NCBI RefSeq assembly: GCF_026212465.1
Contig: NC_080058.1
Span: 8,175,485-8,239,484 of the forward strand
Reading direction: 5' to 3'
Length of the DNA: 64,000 nt
Source: Amaranthus tricolor
Taxonomy: Eukaryota; Streptophyta; Magnoliopsida; Caryophyllales; Amaranthaceae
Shown here: positions 1 through 12,788 of the stretch, in pieces
Position numbering within the stretch: position 1 is the first letter of the stretch
How the letters are laid out: every line of letters starts with the position of its first letter
Made by a program: the position numbers and the translations under genes
The notes under the pieces: generated by a model
Database searches by the model: none
What the model saw: only the letters and a program-made list of their open reading frames with translations
What the model was told of the DNA's origin: nothing

Positions 1-1944
1 GTTGTAAAGACAGTTGATGGTACACATACATGTCAGAGGAATATGGATTCCAATAGGCAGTTTAAGGCCGCTTGGTGTGCTGAGGAGTTACTTGACTTGT
101 TCAAAAGCAGACCACACATTCCATCTTCAGATAGCAACATTATTGCAAACTCATGAGTTATATACAAGCTTTGAACCATAGTAGCCCAAATAGCCATTTT
201 TGTGTTGTCACCGATGAGAAGACAAAGCCACCTACATTCCAAAAATTGTTTGTGTGTTTTGAAGGTGTTAAGGAAGGTTGGATTAATGGATGTAAGAGGG
301 TTTTGTGCATTGATGGATGTTTCATCAAAACATTCTTTGGTGGGATGTTGCTTAGTGCAGTTGGAAGGGATCCGAACGAGCAAATGTATCCATTAGTATG
401 GGCTCTGGTTGAAGGTGAAAATAATGATTCATGGCAGTGGTTCCTTGCTGAGCTTAAAAAATGTGTTCCACATGCGAATGGCACGGGATGGACTATCATT
501 TCAGATGAACATCCGGTTAGTATACTGACATATAGCATATCATTGCATTCTGTCTACTTAAACTGATGCTGCACATCATTGCATTATGAGCTTAAACTGA
601 TGCATATACTGCTGCACATCATTCCATATATTGCTGCACATTATGTTTACATTGCACATTATGTTTACATTACAACATATACTAATTATAGCATATTCTG
701 GTGCATACATTACATTGCAGAGTATCTTAAGGGCTGTAAAGCTTGAACTACCTAATGCCGAACATAGACATTGTGCGAGGAACATATACGCCAATTGGAA
801 CAAGTCTTTCAAGGGTGAAGAAATGAAGTTATTATTTTGGAGGTGTGCAAAAGCTTACAATGAAGCTGATTTTTGTAAGGCAATTAGTGATATGGAGAAG
901 GTAAAGCCTCTTGCTGTCGAGGCGTTTAAGCTTGCAAATCCGCACCTATTCTGTCGAGCTTATGTGAAGGTGGATTCCAAGTGTGATGTGATTTTGAGTA
1001 ACATGGCAGAAACGTTCAATAATTATATCATGCACGCAAGATCAAAACACTTGATCGACATGCTTGATGACATGAGGACTATGTTAATGAAGAGACTAGC
1101 TACGAAGAAGGAACAATGTGCAACTAAATGGAGTGGAGTTTTATGTCCAAAAATACAAGCTTTATTAGACAAAGAGAAAGAAGAAGCTTCAAATTGTACT
1201 GTACTGCCATCAACACCTGCTGTTTTCCAAATTGCTCATCACATTGATGTTTTGCAAGTAAACATCGAAAAAATGGTCGTGCACTTGTAGAAAATGGGAT
1301 CTAAAAGGGATACCTTGTTGCCATGGTGTTGCTGCCATATGTTACTTGCATAGAGATGTGGAGTCCTATGTGGATGAATCTTACACAAAAGCATAGCTCC
1401 TTGTGTAGGGGAGCGTTATTGGCCCAAAGTTAATGTGCCTATTGATCCACCTCTAATAAAAATTGGTCCTGGAAGACCAAGAAAGAGTAGAATAAAAATT
1501 CCTTATGAAGACCCAAAGAAACCAAGGAAGCTCAGTAGACATGGCATGCAAATGAGCTGCGGCATTTGTAAATCCACTACGCACAACAAACGAAAGTGCC
1601 CTGAAAAAGGCAAATCCGTTGAAAATGAAGAACCAACATTGAAAAGAAGTAGAGGAAGACCAAGACATGAAGCAAATCCTACAACATCACAGTCACAACC
1701 ATCGCGCCCATCCCATCATGATTTATCTGCAAATCCAGGTGCAATAGGAAGAGGTGGTAGAAGGATTCAAACAGGTTAAGGAAGTAGAGGTGGTTCTGTG
1801 ACTGGTAGTCGTAGTAAAGGAAGTACACATGGTTTTGTTACTACCATCGAAACAGTTAGTCAACGAGGAAGGGGTAGACCACGAAAAGAAAGCCAATCCA
1901 CACAAAATATTATCTTAACTCAGGCATCTGCAACAAACCAATGA
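1..1944 (+). pseudogene. MuDR-type Mutator-like transposase, 3' part, decayed
   Basis: Remnant of a Mutator-like (MuDR class) transposase that starts before the window. Readable pieces in order: the region before the catalytic core (1-155, with in-frame stops); the DDE core with LCIDGCF (first Asp) and TIISDEH (second Asp) at 153-515; a probable intron 516-720; the helical part containing HCARNIYANW and AETFNNY (721-1275); a SWIM zinc finger CRKWDLKGIPCCHGVAAI (about 1270-1340); and a tail with GRPRK AT-hook-like motifs and a CCHC-like knuckle CGICKSTTHNKRKC (1435-1780). Frame changes near 1275 and 1395 and several stops show it is not functional. The last readable stop is at 1942-1944. No terminal inverted repeat is recognisable downstream. 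The family call is secure from motif order; the intron is inferred from GT/AG ends. Confidence 0.85.
636..671 (+). repeat. 18-bp direct repeat, two perfect copies
   Basis: Two abutting copies of GCACATTATGTTTACATT at 636-653 and 654-671, inside the probable intron of the decayed transposase. Looser copies of the GCTGCACATCATT theme lie just upstream (about 570-625). Confidence 0.9.
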
Positions 1945-4900
1945 TAAATGTGTAGTTTGATAGTAGTTTGATTGTAATGTAACTACTTATTCCAAAACTT
2001 ATGAGCTTTTGGGAATGTAATATGCAGTGTGTATTTTTGGACAAATTTAGCAAGTTCTATTTTCGCGACCCATTTCTAGCAGTTTGTAGTTTGGCATTCA
2101 CACCATGATTACATCTTGGGGTTTCTCTTGGAATTGAACTCCTACTTGAAGAACAATTGGAATAAGTGATGCTTTTCATGAAAGAAATAAGGGATTAATT
2201 TGATGGAAAAGGAAAGTTAAAAAAAATGAATGATTAAGTTCTTGCTTCTCCATCAATGGAGGTCTTCAAAATATAAAGGGAATGAAGAAGGTGGAAGACG
2301 ACTAACGGGCAGAAAATTACCTGCTGCACCGCTAAAAACAAAAGCAACAACAGCACAGGTTAAGTGAGTCAATAGTTGGGATTATTCATGGTTAATCAAT
2401 AGTTGGGATTATTGTAGGAAAATTGTGAATAGGTTGGATTATTCTGGGTAAATTTTCCTAAAACTTAAAGCGTTGACGTATACTCTAGTTCAAGAGTAAC
2501 AAAAGAATTTCAATTAATACATTAATCAATGTAATAATGAAAGAGTTCATATCTTGCTTTACATAGCAAATTAAGATTTATTCCATATAAGATAAAACCA
2601 TTATATACATCAAAATAGAACTAGAATAACTCGTCTTTATCATTTATTTGATATATAAAATCACTTATGTAATCATTAAACTCACTTTACTTATTTAACA
2701 TTATGAAACTTAACCTCCATAATAGAAGACTTTAATAAATAAAATTCCGAGTTTAAAATAATGTTGACAACTTTCAACCTTTATTTAATAACATTATTAG
2801 ATTTCTGAATTCTTGTTTAACATTACCTTTACATTAAAACTTACTTTTAATGAATCCTTGATGAAAAACCTTTAAATTTAAACATGTCATAAATTTTGTA
2901 CCCTTTTCAATATTAATACATTAATATAACCTTGGGTAAAATAAACATACGACAAAATAATATTATTACTCATATAAAATTTATATGTTCATATATAAAC
3001 ATCATTGGTAATAAACCAACAAAGAATATATCATAAAAACTAACTTGAATCATGAACAATACATAGAAATAATTCTACACATGAAACAAAACAAAGCAAC
3101 ATAAACTTTTGTTTATAACAACATTGTAATAATATATTTTATACTGTAATTAACTTTATTGTTAACTAAAGATAGATCATACAAACTTTTAAAACAATTC
3201 ACTCAATTGGTGAAACACTCATCAATAACAAAATCATTATTGAAATTGGTCAAAAGATAACCAACCATAACTAACACATAATGCTCAGCTTGCATAACAA
3301 AATTATCTTGTCATACCAAACATGCAAAGACCCAAATATTTAACATATTACCATTAATGAACTATTAATGCAATTATAATCATCTTGATAATAACACTTA
3401 TTATCTTTCTATAATAAAACAAAACATGATACAAAATAATACAAGATAAAAATGTTAAAAAATAACAGAACTTTTATAATCCTATCATGCATCAAAGAAT
3501 ACTTTTTAAAATAAAATACAGCATAATATATCCATCTTTGATGATAAAATTAATCATCATAAAATCATGGTGAGTTACTTATACTTCCAACCATCAAATT
3601 TCTTTGATAGCATCATCATTTACACCAAATGATAAACATGACCAAATAACCATGATCACTTACTTTACAAATTTCCATGGATATAAAAACTTACTTAAAA
3701 ATGTAACATATTATACTTCTCTATTATCATAAAATTAATAAACATATGAAATTAACATAGAGAACTTAATAAATTTTACTTAATGTAAATAGTAATAAAG
3801 ATCTTACTTGACTTGTAGATTTTATCAACACTTACATACTTGAGAAATATCATATCTGCCATGTAACTTTGTCCATCTTTCTTACATAATTTGATCAAAA
3901 CAAGAAACAACGCAACCCTCCATGGACCAATGCATCCTTTCATGAACCAACGTGTCCTTTATCGAACCAACGCATTCTTTTATCGAACCAATGCACCCTT
4001 TCAAAATTCTATACGATTATCGCATCTCTTGATCATGATGTAATTCTCATATAAGCAAGCTTCAAAACTTTCCCAACAAATTTTTCAATTTTTGACAATA
4101 GTTGTGGTTAAAACTTAGAGACTTGCCATACTTATTTTAGAAATATGATGTTTTAGATTATTGTAATTGTGACTTTAAATTAATAATTAAACTTATAAAA
4201 TAAAGTTACATAAACTTAGTAAGTTACAAAACATATGACAAGTTCAAACCAAATGTGAACTTCATCATCGGGAACACCATATATTGAACATAGTAACAAC
4301 AAGATTTTGTATGTGAACTTAGTATTAATTCTAGGCGAGATGCTCTTTCCTAAAACATCATTTCCTCCCCACTACGATGCATGAAAATATAAATCGGAAA
4401 TATGTTCTGAGATACAAAGAATTACACTAAATTCCTAGCACTAGGAATTTAGAACGAAATGAGAAAACTTAAATAGAAAAAGAAACGAAAATTTATAATC
4501 AAGGATTGCAAGTTCTCTATGTAAAGTGCTAGAGATGATAAGAAATTCAGAAATCACATGTATATTCCATGCATATCTGATGTAAGAAATAACTTACACA
4601 TACCTTCTATATTTATAGAAAAGCATACAAGCATTTATGAAGCAATATGTCACTTCATGAACCGAAACATCGATTCACGAATCAATGTTGATCCTAAATC
4701 AATACATCCCAATATATTCAGTTAAAATAACCATATTAACCGTAGGTAGTTATAGAATAACTAACAAAACCGAATAAAACGAACATTGCAAAAACCAGCG
4801 CGTCGTGGCCCGCGATCAGGCCAACTCGCAAGCCGCAAGTAATGTCGCGAGCCGCGACCTGTACTTATACCAAAACATAAACTTTTGCAATCTTGGGATA

Positions 4901-7541
4901 TTTCCAATTAAATATTAATTTAATTAATTTATTTGATTTTATTAATTTATTATTTTCGATAACCATTATACGCTCTAAATGACAACAGTTACTTTTCGAT
5001 GCATGTGATTTAATATTTAATTAATTTTCGATGCATGTGATTATCTAGACCAGGCCAACACATTGCTTTTGTTTTTTTTATCGCCCTACTTTATTTCAAA
5101 TTGAGATAATTCTTTATCCTAACCATTTGTATAATACTTCATAATGAAATCATCATCATCCACTCAATATATCATCATCATCATTCTATCCAGTATAATA
5201 AGAATTAATAGTTCTCTGTACACATAATAAAACACATTATCTTTCTAATATTTTCATTCATATTATTATCAATAAAAATATATAATATAACAACACCGAA
5301 TTCAATAATAAAACTTAAGGGATGACGTGCTACCCACAACTAGTATGGTAAAAACAAATGTAGTACGGATATTGACTAGTAACTCTTTGTGTCTCTAATA
5401 AATTGTTACAATGAAAATTAATTTGCACACAGATTTACAATTGAAAGAGCATTTGAATGCGGGGATTAAATCAAGATTTGAAATTGTTGATATACTATCA
5501 CAATTTTAACGTTTTTTTTTAATATTAATGAGAATAAAAGAAAGTAACGACAAGCGACAAAGTAAAATTATTGATTTAAAATTAAGTAGTATAATAAGTT
5601 GATCATAAATAATAAATAATAAATAATAAATAATAAAGCTAAAGATGAGCAACAAATGACGACATTATTTCATCAAAGACATTCATGAATCATGAATGAT
5701 GCTGACCTCCTGCTGCTGCTGTAGTAATTCAAATAATGTTTGCCAAGGATTCTATTTTAATCAAGCTCTAATATTTTTATTTTTGTAATATTTTTAATAG
5801 TTGCTTTAATTCTTATTTAAATATTACTTTTTATTTTTCCTACATTTATTTATATCCTCATAATTCAATTGACCTTATATTTTCTTAATATTTGTGCAAA
5901 TAATATTTGCATATTTAAAAGGACGAAGAGAGTAAATAGCTCATATATATAAATCATGGTCGTATTACTTACATACTTTACCTTCATTCTGAAATGCTTT
6001 CAATAAATAATGACATGTTTAGTGGAGAAATATTAGTTATGTCACTATCAGTGACAAATATAATGAAAGAGAAGATGTACATAAAAGACATTATAAATTT
6101 GGTCTCTTTTTAAAGATATTGAAAAAATATTATCGTTCATACAATTTGTTTTTTTAAAAAATATCTATTTATAGGTGAAATAACCCATTTAATAATAAAA
6201 GTACTTGTTAATTAAAGCAAATAGGAATACAAAGTAGATAAGTAGCAATGACATGAATTTGTCAGTATAATAATTTAAATATAATTATTCTACAAGTGGT
6301 AATTAATTTTGAAAAATAATTTTGCTATATCAAGATATTATTTTTTTTTTATTTTGAAAATAATATTAGGAAATAATAGTGGTTTACAAAATTAATCACA
6401 TGTCATTTATTTTGCTATATTAAGAAGTTATTTTCTTTTATCAAGATAAATAATTTGAAAATAATATTACTCCTCTTCTACACATTAAATTGTACTATAT
6501 TAGGAAATTATTTTTACTGCAAATTCACTTATCACGTCAACATAAAAATAAACTTGAAAATTTTCTCTAAAAATTTAATACATAAAAATCTTCATTAATA
6601 ATTTTTATAAATCGTCAACAACGCTTTAACTAATTAGATTACAACTATATATATTTATGTAATTTTGTATTTATAAAATATACTTCCTTTCTTCTTCTTT
6701 ACTTGCATCTACGGATGATAATAGGGTTCAACTAAACTCGTATCCAGATTCTAGATCCGTTTTCATTGGAAGGATTTAGATTCGAATTTATAGGTCTAAC
6801 TTTTTAGGACTCAGATCCAAATTTATGAATCTCGCTGATCCTATTTCAAATCCAAATCCAAAACATCCAACCTTTTTTTTGAATTTTGATTATTAAATTT
6901 AGCATAGTTCAATATACTCAGTCTATTTCATTTCAAATGTCCCATTTGATTTGGCCACGTTTGTCAACATACTAATACTACCTTTAATATCTCTAATTGT
7001 GCTTAATTAAAAATCATAAAAACTAAAATATTAATAAACCTTATGTTGCAACGAATCAAATAAGATCTCATTTGACTATATTTTAACTTATAGATTAAAA
7101 AAAATAATAAAATAGCATTCAAAAAGTAAATAAAAATTTAAAAGAAAACATAAAAAGTACTACAACTTAAACAATCATGCGCCCTAACTATTCAATGCAA
7201 TATGAACAAGTAAAAAAATTATTTAAAACTCAAATCGGATGATATCAAATTTTGGTTTAATTTTTCATTCCACCTTACAACTTACTTATTACAAGTTGCA
7301 ATTGCCAACAAGGCGGCCGTGTATAATTTCAATCTTTATCAACGTGACTCGCCAATTGATTAGTCATTACGACTCACTAATACAAATCAGCAGTCAGCTG
7401 GATTCATTTTCAATGCACCCCACACGTATCATTTCTTCAGAACTTTTATGCCTAAATCAGGCAAAATTGCCAATTGATTTCCAAATAATACCCATAAGAT
7501 TGTTGTTGATAGTAATACTCTTAGTCATAAATTATAATATA
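1945..7541. other. AT-rich intergenic spacer with no supported gene
   Basis: No open frame in this stretch resembles a known protein. It holds a small minisatellite at 3924-4001, an (AATA)n run near 5603-5636, and old Tc1/Stowaway-like debris around 6913-7110 with the phrase ATGTCCCATTTG shared with 12867-12880 and 62335-62350. A short GC-richer patch lies at 4797-4860. An open frame at 7239-7658 has low-complexity composition and overlaps the MITE start, so it is not called. Confidence 0.7.
3924..4001. repeat. Four-copy ~20-bp minisatellite
   Basis: Four diverged units of about 20 bases on the pattern GAACCAACGCATCCTTTCAT follow one another. Units differ at a few positions each. It lies in spacer DNA and no function is visible. 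Confidence 0.8.
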
Positions 7542-7795
7542 CTCCCTCCGAACTATTATAGACGTTTCATTTCCTTATTTGGCAAAGTCTTTTTGGTTAT
7601 CTCATTTCTATTTTTGTCAATCTTTTTTTACCTAAATATCTTTAGTTCACACAAGTAATTACGAATATACTCCCATATATCTTACTTATCCAACTACCCT
7701 TCACTACTTACCCTTCACTACTTACCATTCACTATTTACTCTTTTTAATGAACCTCACACCATTCTTAATAACCGTGCTCAAGCAAATGGGATAT

Positions 7796-7985
7796 TGAAG
7801 AATTAGGATGAATTCTGTGTTTTTGTATTGATTTTCTTAGAATTACAATCCTAATATATATACAAACTCTTATGAGCCAATTAGAGAAATGCCTTGGACA
7901 ATCAAAAATTTCCCTAAATACATTTGGCTAATCTAAGTAATTAAAATATTTACTGATTTATATTATTCCAGAATATATTTCCACA
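7796..7985 (-). repeat. 3' LTR of the copia element
   Basis: 190 bp, on the minus strand beginning TG and ending CA. Identical to the other LTR except for one base. A TATATATA stretch (about 7855-7862) is a plausible promoter element. Confidence 0.95.
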
Positions 7986-7996
7986 CTCCCCCTCAA
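7986..7996 (-). other. Polypurine tract of the copia element
   Basis: On the minus strand the sequence TTGAGGGGGAG directly abuts the 3' LTR. This is the purine-rich plus-strand primer typical of copia elements. It lies just after the pol stop codon at 7998. Confidence 0.9.
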
Positions 7997-7997
7997 G

Positions 7998-10900
7998 TTA
8001 GGTTATGGGATTCCCAACACCTAACTTGGTCAAAGTAGTTTCGAAAACTTCAGCGGAAACGGCCTTTGTGAGAATGTCAGCTAACTGATCCTCTGATCTC
8101 ACATGTGGAATGCTGATGATTTTCTTCTCGAGTTTTTCCTTTATGAAATGTCTGTCAACCTCCACGTGCTTTGTTCGATCATGCTGCACCGGGTTCTCTG
8201 ATATATCAATAGCTGCTTTATTATCACAGAATAACTTGCACGCTCCTGTTGGTGGAAAGTCAAGTTCGTATAAGAGTTTTCTTAGCCATAGAATCTCTGT
8301 TATTCCTTTTATTACCCCTCTGAACTCTGCTTCTGCACTTGATAAAGCGACTACTTTCTGTTTCTTACTCCTCCAAGTAACCAAGTTACCCCCTACAAGG
8401 GTGAAGTATCCAGACGTAGATTTCCTGCTGTCTCGATCTCCTGCCCAGTCAGCATCTGTGTAGGCAACAAGGTCAATATGATGATTTTTACCGTAGAAGA
8501 CTCCTCTATCACTTGTGCCTTTCAAGTATCTCAAAATTCTTATCACTGCTTCCATGTGTGGATTTTTTGGTAAGTGCATGAATCGACTTACAACCCCAAC
8601 TGCATATGATATGTCAGGTCTAGTGTGGGATAGATAGATCAATTTTCCTACCAGTTTCTGATACTTTTCCCTGTCAGCTGGTTCTCCTCCAGGTGTTGTC
8701 TGCAGTCTGTGATTAGCAACAATTGGTGTTTCTGCTGGTTTGCAATCAAGCATGCCAACTTTTGCTAACAAATCTAGGACATATTTCTTTTGATTGATGA
8801 AGATTCCCTTCTTGGATCGCAAAACTTCTATACCAAGGAAGTATTTTAAGTTCCTCAAATCCTTCATCTCAAATTCCATGAAAAGTTTCTTCTTGAGCTC
8901 TTTTATCTCCCTTTCATTGTTCCCGGTTATTACCATATCATCCACATAAATGATGAGGCATGTTATCTGACTACCGTCTTTCTTTAAGAATAGGGTATGA
9001 TCGGAATGACTTTGTTCATAGCCAAATTTCTTCATTGCTGAGGTAAACTTACCAAACCAAGCTCTCGGAGACTGTTTCAAGCCATATAACGCCTTTCTGA
9101 GTCTGCATCCTTCTCCTGTAGCAAATTCATCTGAAAAACCTGGCGGGGCATGCATATACACTTCCTCTTCGATCTCTCCATGTAGGAAGGCGTTCTTCAC
9201 ATCAAACTGGTATAGAGGCCAATCTTTATTTGCAGCTACGGAGAAAATGACTCTGATAGTATCTATTTTGGCAACCGGTGAGAAGGTTTCGGAGTAATCA
9301 ATCCCGTAAGTTTGTGTATACCCCTTTGCCACAAGACGAGCCTTGTATCTCTCAATAGTACCATCTGCACAATACTTTATTGTAAAAACCCATTTACAGC
9401 CTACCGGTTTCTTTCCTTCTGGTAGCATACACTTCTCCCATGTGCTGTTTTTCTTTAAAGCCGAGATCTCATCTACCATAGCCTCTTTCCACCGTGGACT
9501 TCGGAGATCTTCTTCAGTATTTTTAGGCAGGGAGCTTGAGTATAGGCTGGTTTGGAATGCAACAGCTGTTTGTGCCAAGTTACTCGTCTCCCGGTTAATA
9601 GGGTATCGAGATCTCTGCGATTCGAACTCTGGATCATACCTTCTTGGAGGAATACCCCTTTTGCTCCTTGGGGGTAATTGGTATCTGCAGGGTGAATTAA
9701 CAATACCAGATATATCATCATTAGTTTGAGGTTCAGGTTCAGTTAATACCTCTTGAGGCTCACAGGCAACCTCTTGATCATGGGATGCTTCAGACACGGT
9801 AGGAAGGGGCTGGGAAGGAAGCAAAACTATGTTTTCCGTAGCAATGTCTGTGGGATTACCTACTTGCTCTTTGGGATTCAAATCATCAATTACAGAATAT
9901 GTAAGCCAGCTCAAGTCATCATATGTAGTCTCCCCCTGAGGACGAAGCGGAGAGTAGAAATAGGAATGCTCAAAAAAATCACAATCCAGTGTAGTATACA
10001 TCTTATTCTGAGTTGGATTAAAGCAGCGGTATCCCTTCTGATTAGTTCCATAGCCCAAAAAAATACACTTAACAGCCCGGGGTTCAAGTTTGGTTCGAGT
10101 AGGTTTGGGTAGATGGACATACACAACACACCCAAAAACCCGAGGAGGTAAGGAGTGGAAAGATGGGATAGTAGTGTGGGTATGAAGGACTTCCAAGGGG
10201 GTTCTGAAGTTAAGGATTTTGGAGGGTAGTCGATTGGTGAGATAGGTAGCAGAGGCAATGGCTTCGGGCCAAAAATACGGTGGGACATGGGCTTCAAACA
10301 TAAGGGCTCGACTTATTTCAAGAAGAGTACGATTTTTCCTTTCAGCTATGCCATTTTGTTGGAGTGTGTGGGAACAAGAAGTTTGGTGGAGGAGGCCATG
10401 GGTGGTAAAGAAATTTGTCATGTGTTGGTTCATGTATTCCCCCCCCATTATCTGAGCGGAGTATTTTAGGCTTAGCATCAAATTGCGTGACAATCATATT
10501 ATAAAACTTGACAAAGACATCAAACACCTCAGATTTGTGTTTCAAGAAATATATCCAACACATTCTAGTACAATCATCAATAAATGAAACAAAATATGAA
10601 TAGCTGTGTTTTCCAAACACAGGAGCAGGGCCCCAAACATCAGAATGTATTAAAACAAATGGTTCATTACTACGAGTAAAACTAGGAGGATAAGAATGTT
10701 TGTGACTTTTTGCAAGAACACATGCTTCACAGTCCAAGACTACAGTACTTTTAGCTAATGACGGAAAAAGACGTTTTAGATACCCCAAAGATGGATGACC
10801 CAGACGTCGATGCCAAGTCCGTAACTGATGATTAGGGAATCCATGAGCAAGCAAAGTGTGACCCTTTTGAATCGCCTCGTCCACATAGTATAAGCCATCT

Positions 10901-11601
10901 CGTTCAGTACCATGCCCAATAATCCTCCCGGTCTGAGTATCCTGTACAACACAATCAGAAGAAGTCATAAGCACAGTACAATTTAATTCCCGAGTCAATT
11001 GACTAATAGATAATAGCTTATGAGATAAGTCAGGAATTAGAAGACAATTATTTAATTTTAGAGACGGAGAGATAGAAACGGGCCCAGAGTGATCAACGTT
11101 CACACATTCCCCATTTGCCGTCTGGACATAGGTGCGGGTTTTCGGATGGGTAAATAGGAGATCATGAGGGTCAAATGTCATAGTATCCGTGGCCCCACAA
11201 TCAAATATCCACTTAGACGAAACCGGTTTACACATCAAGCTAACCCTTTTTTGTGTTTTTTTGTGGGCTTTGGGGTAGTGGGCTGGTTGGGAGTTTTGGG
11301 CCGGTTGGGTTGTGGGTTTTAGGGTTTCTTTTAGGGCTAGGGTAAGGGGACTATAAAAGGTCCCCTTTTGGAAGGTTTTTAAATGCTTCCCTTCTCCTTC
11401 TCTCTTTTCTGGGCCGTTTTCTCCTTCCCTTGCGATTTGTTCACCTGTATCGCCATTTTCACCATCCTTGCCTTTCATGCTTTGGGTTGGTTCATCAGGT
11501 ATATCAGAGATGTGAGGAGCGCTGGTGGCCATGTTAGCCTTGCCGCCGGTTCTGTTGATCGGGGCCTTGGTGGCGGCTTTACGCTGCCGGTGTTCCTCCC
11601 A
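7998..11601 (-). pseudogene. Copia pol: protease, integrase, reverse transcriptase, RNase H (one frameshift)
   Basis: In translation order: retroviral-type aspartic protease with WIFDCGATDTM (the usual DSG/DTG site reads DCG here); the gag-pre-integrase zinc finger HRRLGHPSLGYL...CEACVLAK; the integrase core with HSDVWGP, FIDDCTR and SDNGG; reverse transcriptase with KNAFLHGEIEEEVYM and YVDDMVITG; RNase H with DADWAGDRDSRKSTSGY and DRTKHVEVDRHFIKEKL near the end. The frame is broken once, in integrase, where a run of eight G (plus-strand C at 10439-10446) has one base more than the frame needs. The remaining 831-residue frame is open to the stop at 7998. Protease lies in the same frame as gag, after an amber codon. 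The frame damage makes this copy defective unless the homopolymer length is a sequencing error. Confidence 0.92.
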
Positions 11602-12492
11602 CTACTCTGGGTAGCCGATAATTTTAAAGCAACCTTCCTTAGTGTGTCGGCTTCCTCCACAGTGGCTACACTTCAGGTAAGTTTTGTCCTCCATGTCACG
11701 CCGGAATGAAGGATTTGACCGGTGGTGTTTAACGGCCAACCCACTTCCGATCTCTGAGGGATTATTTCCCAATGATGAAGCGTGAGTCATGATACCACGC
11801 CTTGAAATTTCTCGTCTGATTGTTGCATATGCTGTTTCTACTGTTGGTAATGGTTCTTGATTCAATAGATCCCTCTTTTCTTTGTCAAAGGTTTCGTTAA
11901 TTCCGGCCAAGAACTGGAATAAACGTTGCTTTTGTATGTATGTGTTAAAAATTGTGATGTCCTCAGCATGTACCATAGGATTCGGTTGCCGTCGATCAAT
12001 TTCTTTCCAGATCGTAGTTAATTTTCCATAAAAGATTTCCAGAGGATCTTGGTTTTGTTTGATACTGTTGGCCTGAGAACTCAGATCAAATATCTGGAGT
12101 TCGTCCCTACCACTGTTCAAAAGAACTTCAATTCCTTTCCATAAGTCCCTTGCAATGGTGTAATCTAAGAATTGGTTTACTAGATCCGTATCAATGTTCG
12201 AGATAATCCATGAGAGAACAATTGAGTCCTTTTGCTTCCAATTCTTATAATTTGAATCTGTGATACTGGGGGGATCGTCGATGATGTGACTGAGACGTCC
12301 CCTGCATTCTAGGGCTATTTGCATCATTTTACACCAAGTTGTGTAATTTTGATAGTTTAATTTTTCGGCTAATTTTAAGTCTGGGGAAATGGTTTCATGG
12401 TTTGTGTTTGGTTTTTGCATCTGCTGGAACAGCCTGAACATGTGTTCCATTTGTTCCATGGTTACAATTTGGTTTGGGTTTGTTTCTGCCAT
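11602..12492 (-). CDS. Copia gag polyprotein part ending at an amber codon
   Basis: Encodes the copia gag (UBN2/retrotran-gag type) ending in a CCHC knuckle, CSHCGGSRHTKEGCF, then KIIGYPE and a UAG stop at 11602-11604. The most likely start is the ATG at 12492 (MAETNPNQ), 70 bases past the primer-binding site; an in-frame ATG at 12531 also exists. Codons after the UAG continue in the same frame (WEEH...) into protease. In plant copia elements the knuckle is usually followed by GYP-x-WW in one continuous gag-pol frame, so UAG most likely replaced the first Trp codon (TGG to TAG). Confidence 0.88.
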   Translation of the reverse strand: MAETNPNQIVTMEQMEHMFRLFQQMQKPNTNHETISPDLKLAEKLNYQNYTTWCKMMQIALECRGRLSHIIDDPPSITDSNYKNWKQKDSIVLSWIISNIDTDLVNQFLDYTIARDLWKGIEVLLNSGRDELQIFDLSSQANSIKQNQDPLEIFYGKLTTIWKEIDRRQPNPMVHAEDITIFNTYIQKQRLFQFLAGINETFDKEKRDLLNQEPLPTVETAYATIRREISRRGIMTHASSLGNNPSEIGSGLAVKHHRSNPSFRRDMEDKTYLKCSHCGGSRHTKEGCFKIIGYPE

Positions 12493-12561
12493 TGTTACAG
12501 GTAAGTTTTTAGGGTAGATGATGATAACCAATGGTGTTGCCGGTCCCGGAAAACACCTTCG

Positions 12562-12573
12562 GCTCTGATACCA
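12562..12573 (-). other. Primer-binding site (initiator tRNA-Met type)
   Basis: On the minus strand TGGTATCAGAGC follows the last base of the 5' LTR directly. It is the standard copia primer-binding site complementary to the 3' end of plant initiator methionine tRNA. Confidence 0.95.
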
Positions 12574-12763
12574 TGAAGAATTAGGATGAATTCTGTGTTT
12601 TTGTATTGATTTTCTTAGAATTACAATCCTAATATATATACAAACTCTTATGAGCCAATTAGAGAAATGCCTTGGACAATCAGAAATTTCCCTAAATACA
12701 TTTGGCTAATCTAAGTAATTAAAATATTTACTGATTTATATTATTCCAGAATATATTTCCACA
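12574..12763 (-). repeat. 5' LTR of the copia element
   Basis: 190 bp, on the minus strand TG...CA, followed by the primer-binding site. Holds the promoter for the element; matches the other LTR at 189 of 190 positions by eye. Confidence 0.95.
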
Positions 12764-12788
12764 GACATCTATAATGGTTCGGAGGGAG

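Larger units (their letters stand above)
7796..12763 (-). mobile_element. Ty1-copia LTR retrotransposon, nearly complete, young
   Basis: A 4968-bp element read on the minus strand in the order LTR, primer-binding site, gag, protease, integrase, reverse transcriptase, RNase H, polypurine tract, LTR, which is the Ty1-copia order. The two 190-bp LTRs differ at one base by eye (near 7894 versus 12672), so insertion was recent. The flanking 5-mers are GATAT (7791-7795) and GACAT (12764-12768), a 5-bp target duplication with one transition. The coding region has only two lesions: an amber codon between gag and pol, and a one-base insertion in an 8-base G run in integrase. Confidence 0.95.
7542..12788. 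mobile_element. Stowaway-like MITE (about 274 bp) split by a copia element
   Basis: The left terminus at 7542 begins CTCCCTCCGAACTATTATAG. The right terminus at 12788, read on the other strand, begins CTCCCTCCGAACCATTATAG. Both are flanked by the dinucleotide TA (7540-7541 and 12789-12790), the target duplication of the Tc1/mariner-Stowaway group. The element is interrupted between 7795 and 12764 by the copia insertion. Without it and one copy of the 5-bp duplication the MITE is about 274 bp. No coding capacity; it would depend on a mariner-type transposase elsewhere. Confidence 0.85.

Noticed and set aside
2340..2460. Possible MITE sharing GGATTATTC phrases with 52023-52301
   Set aside because: Only short phrases match; no paired ends or target duplication could be found.
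7239..7658. 139-codon open frame
   Set aside because: Leucine/isoleucine-rich translation of AT-rich DNA that overlaps the MITE terminus; no motif.
8110..10469. Plus-strand open frames within the copia region
   Set aside because: Shadow frames of the minus-strand pol gene, which has clear catalytic motifs.
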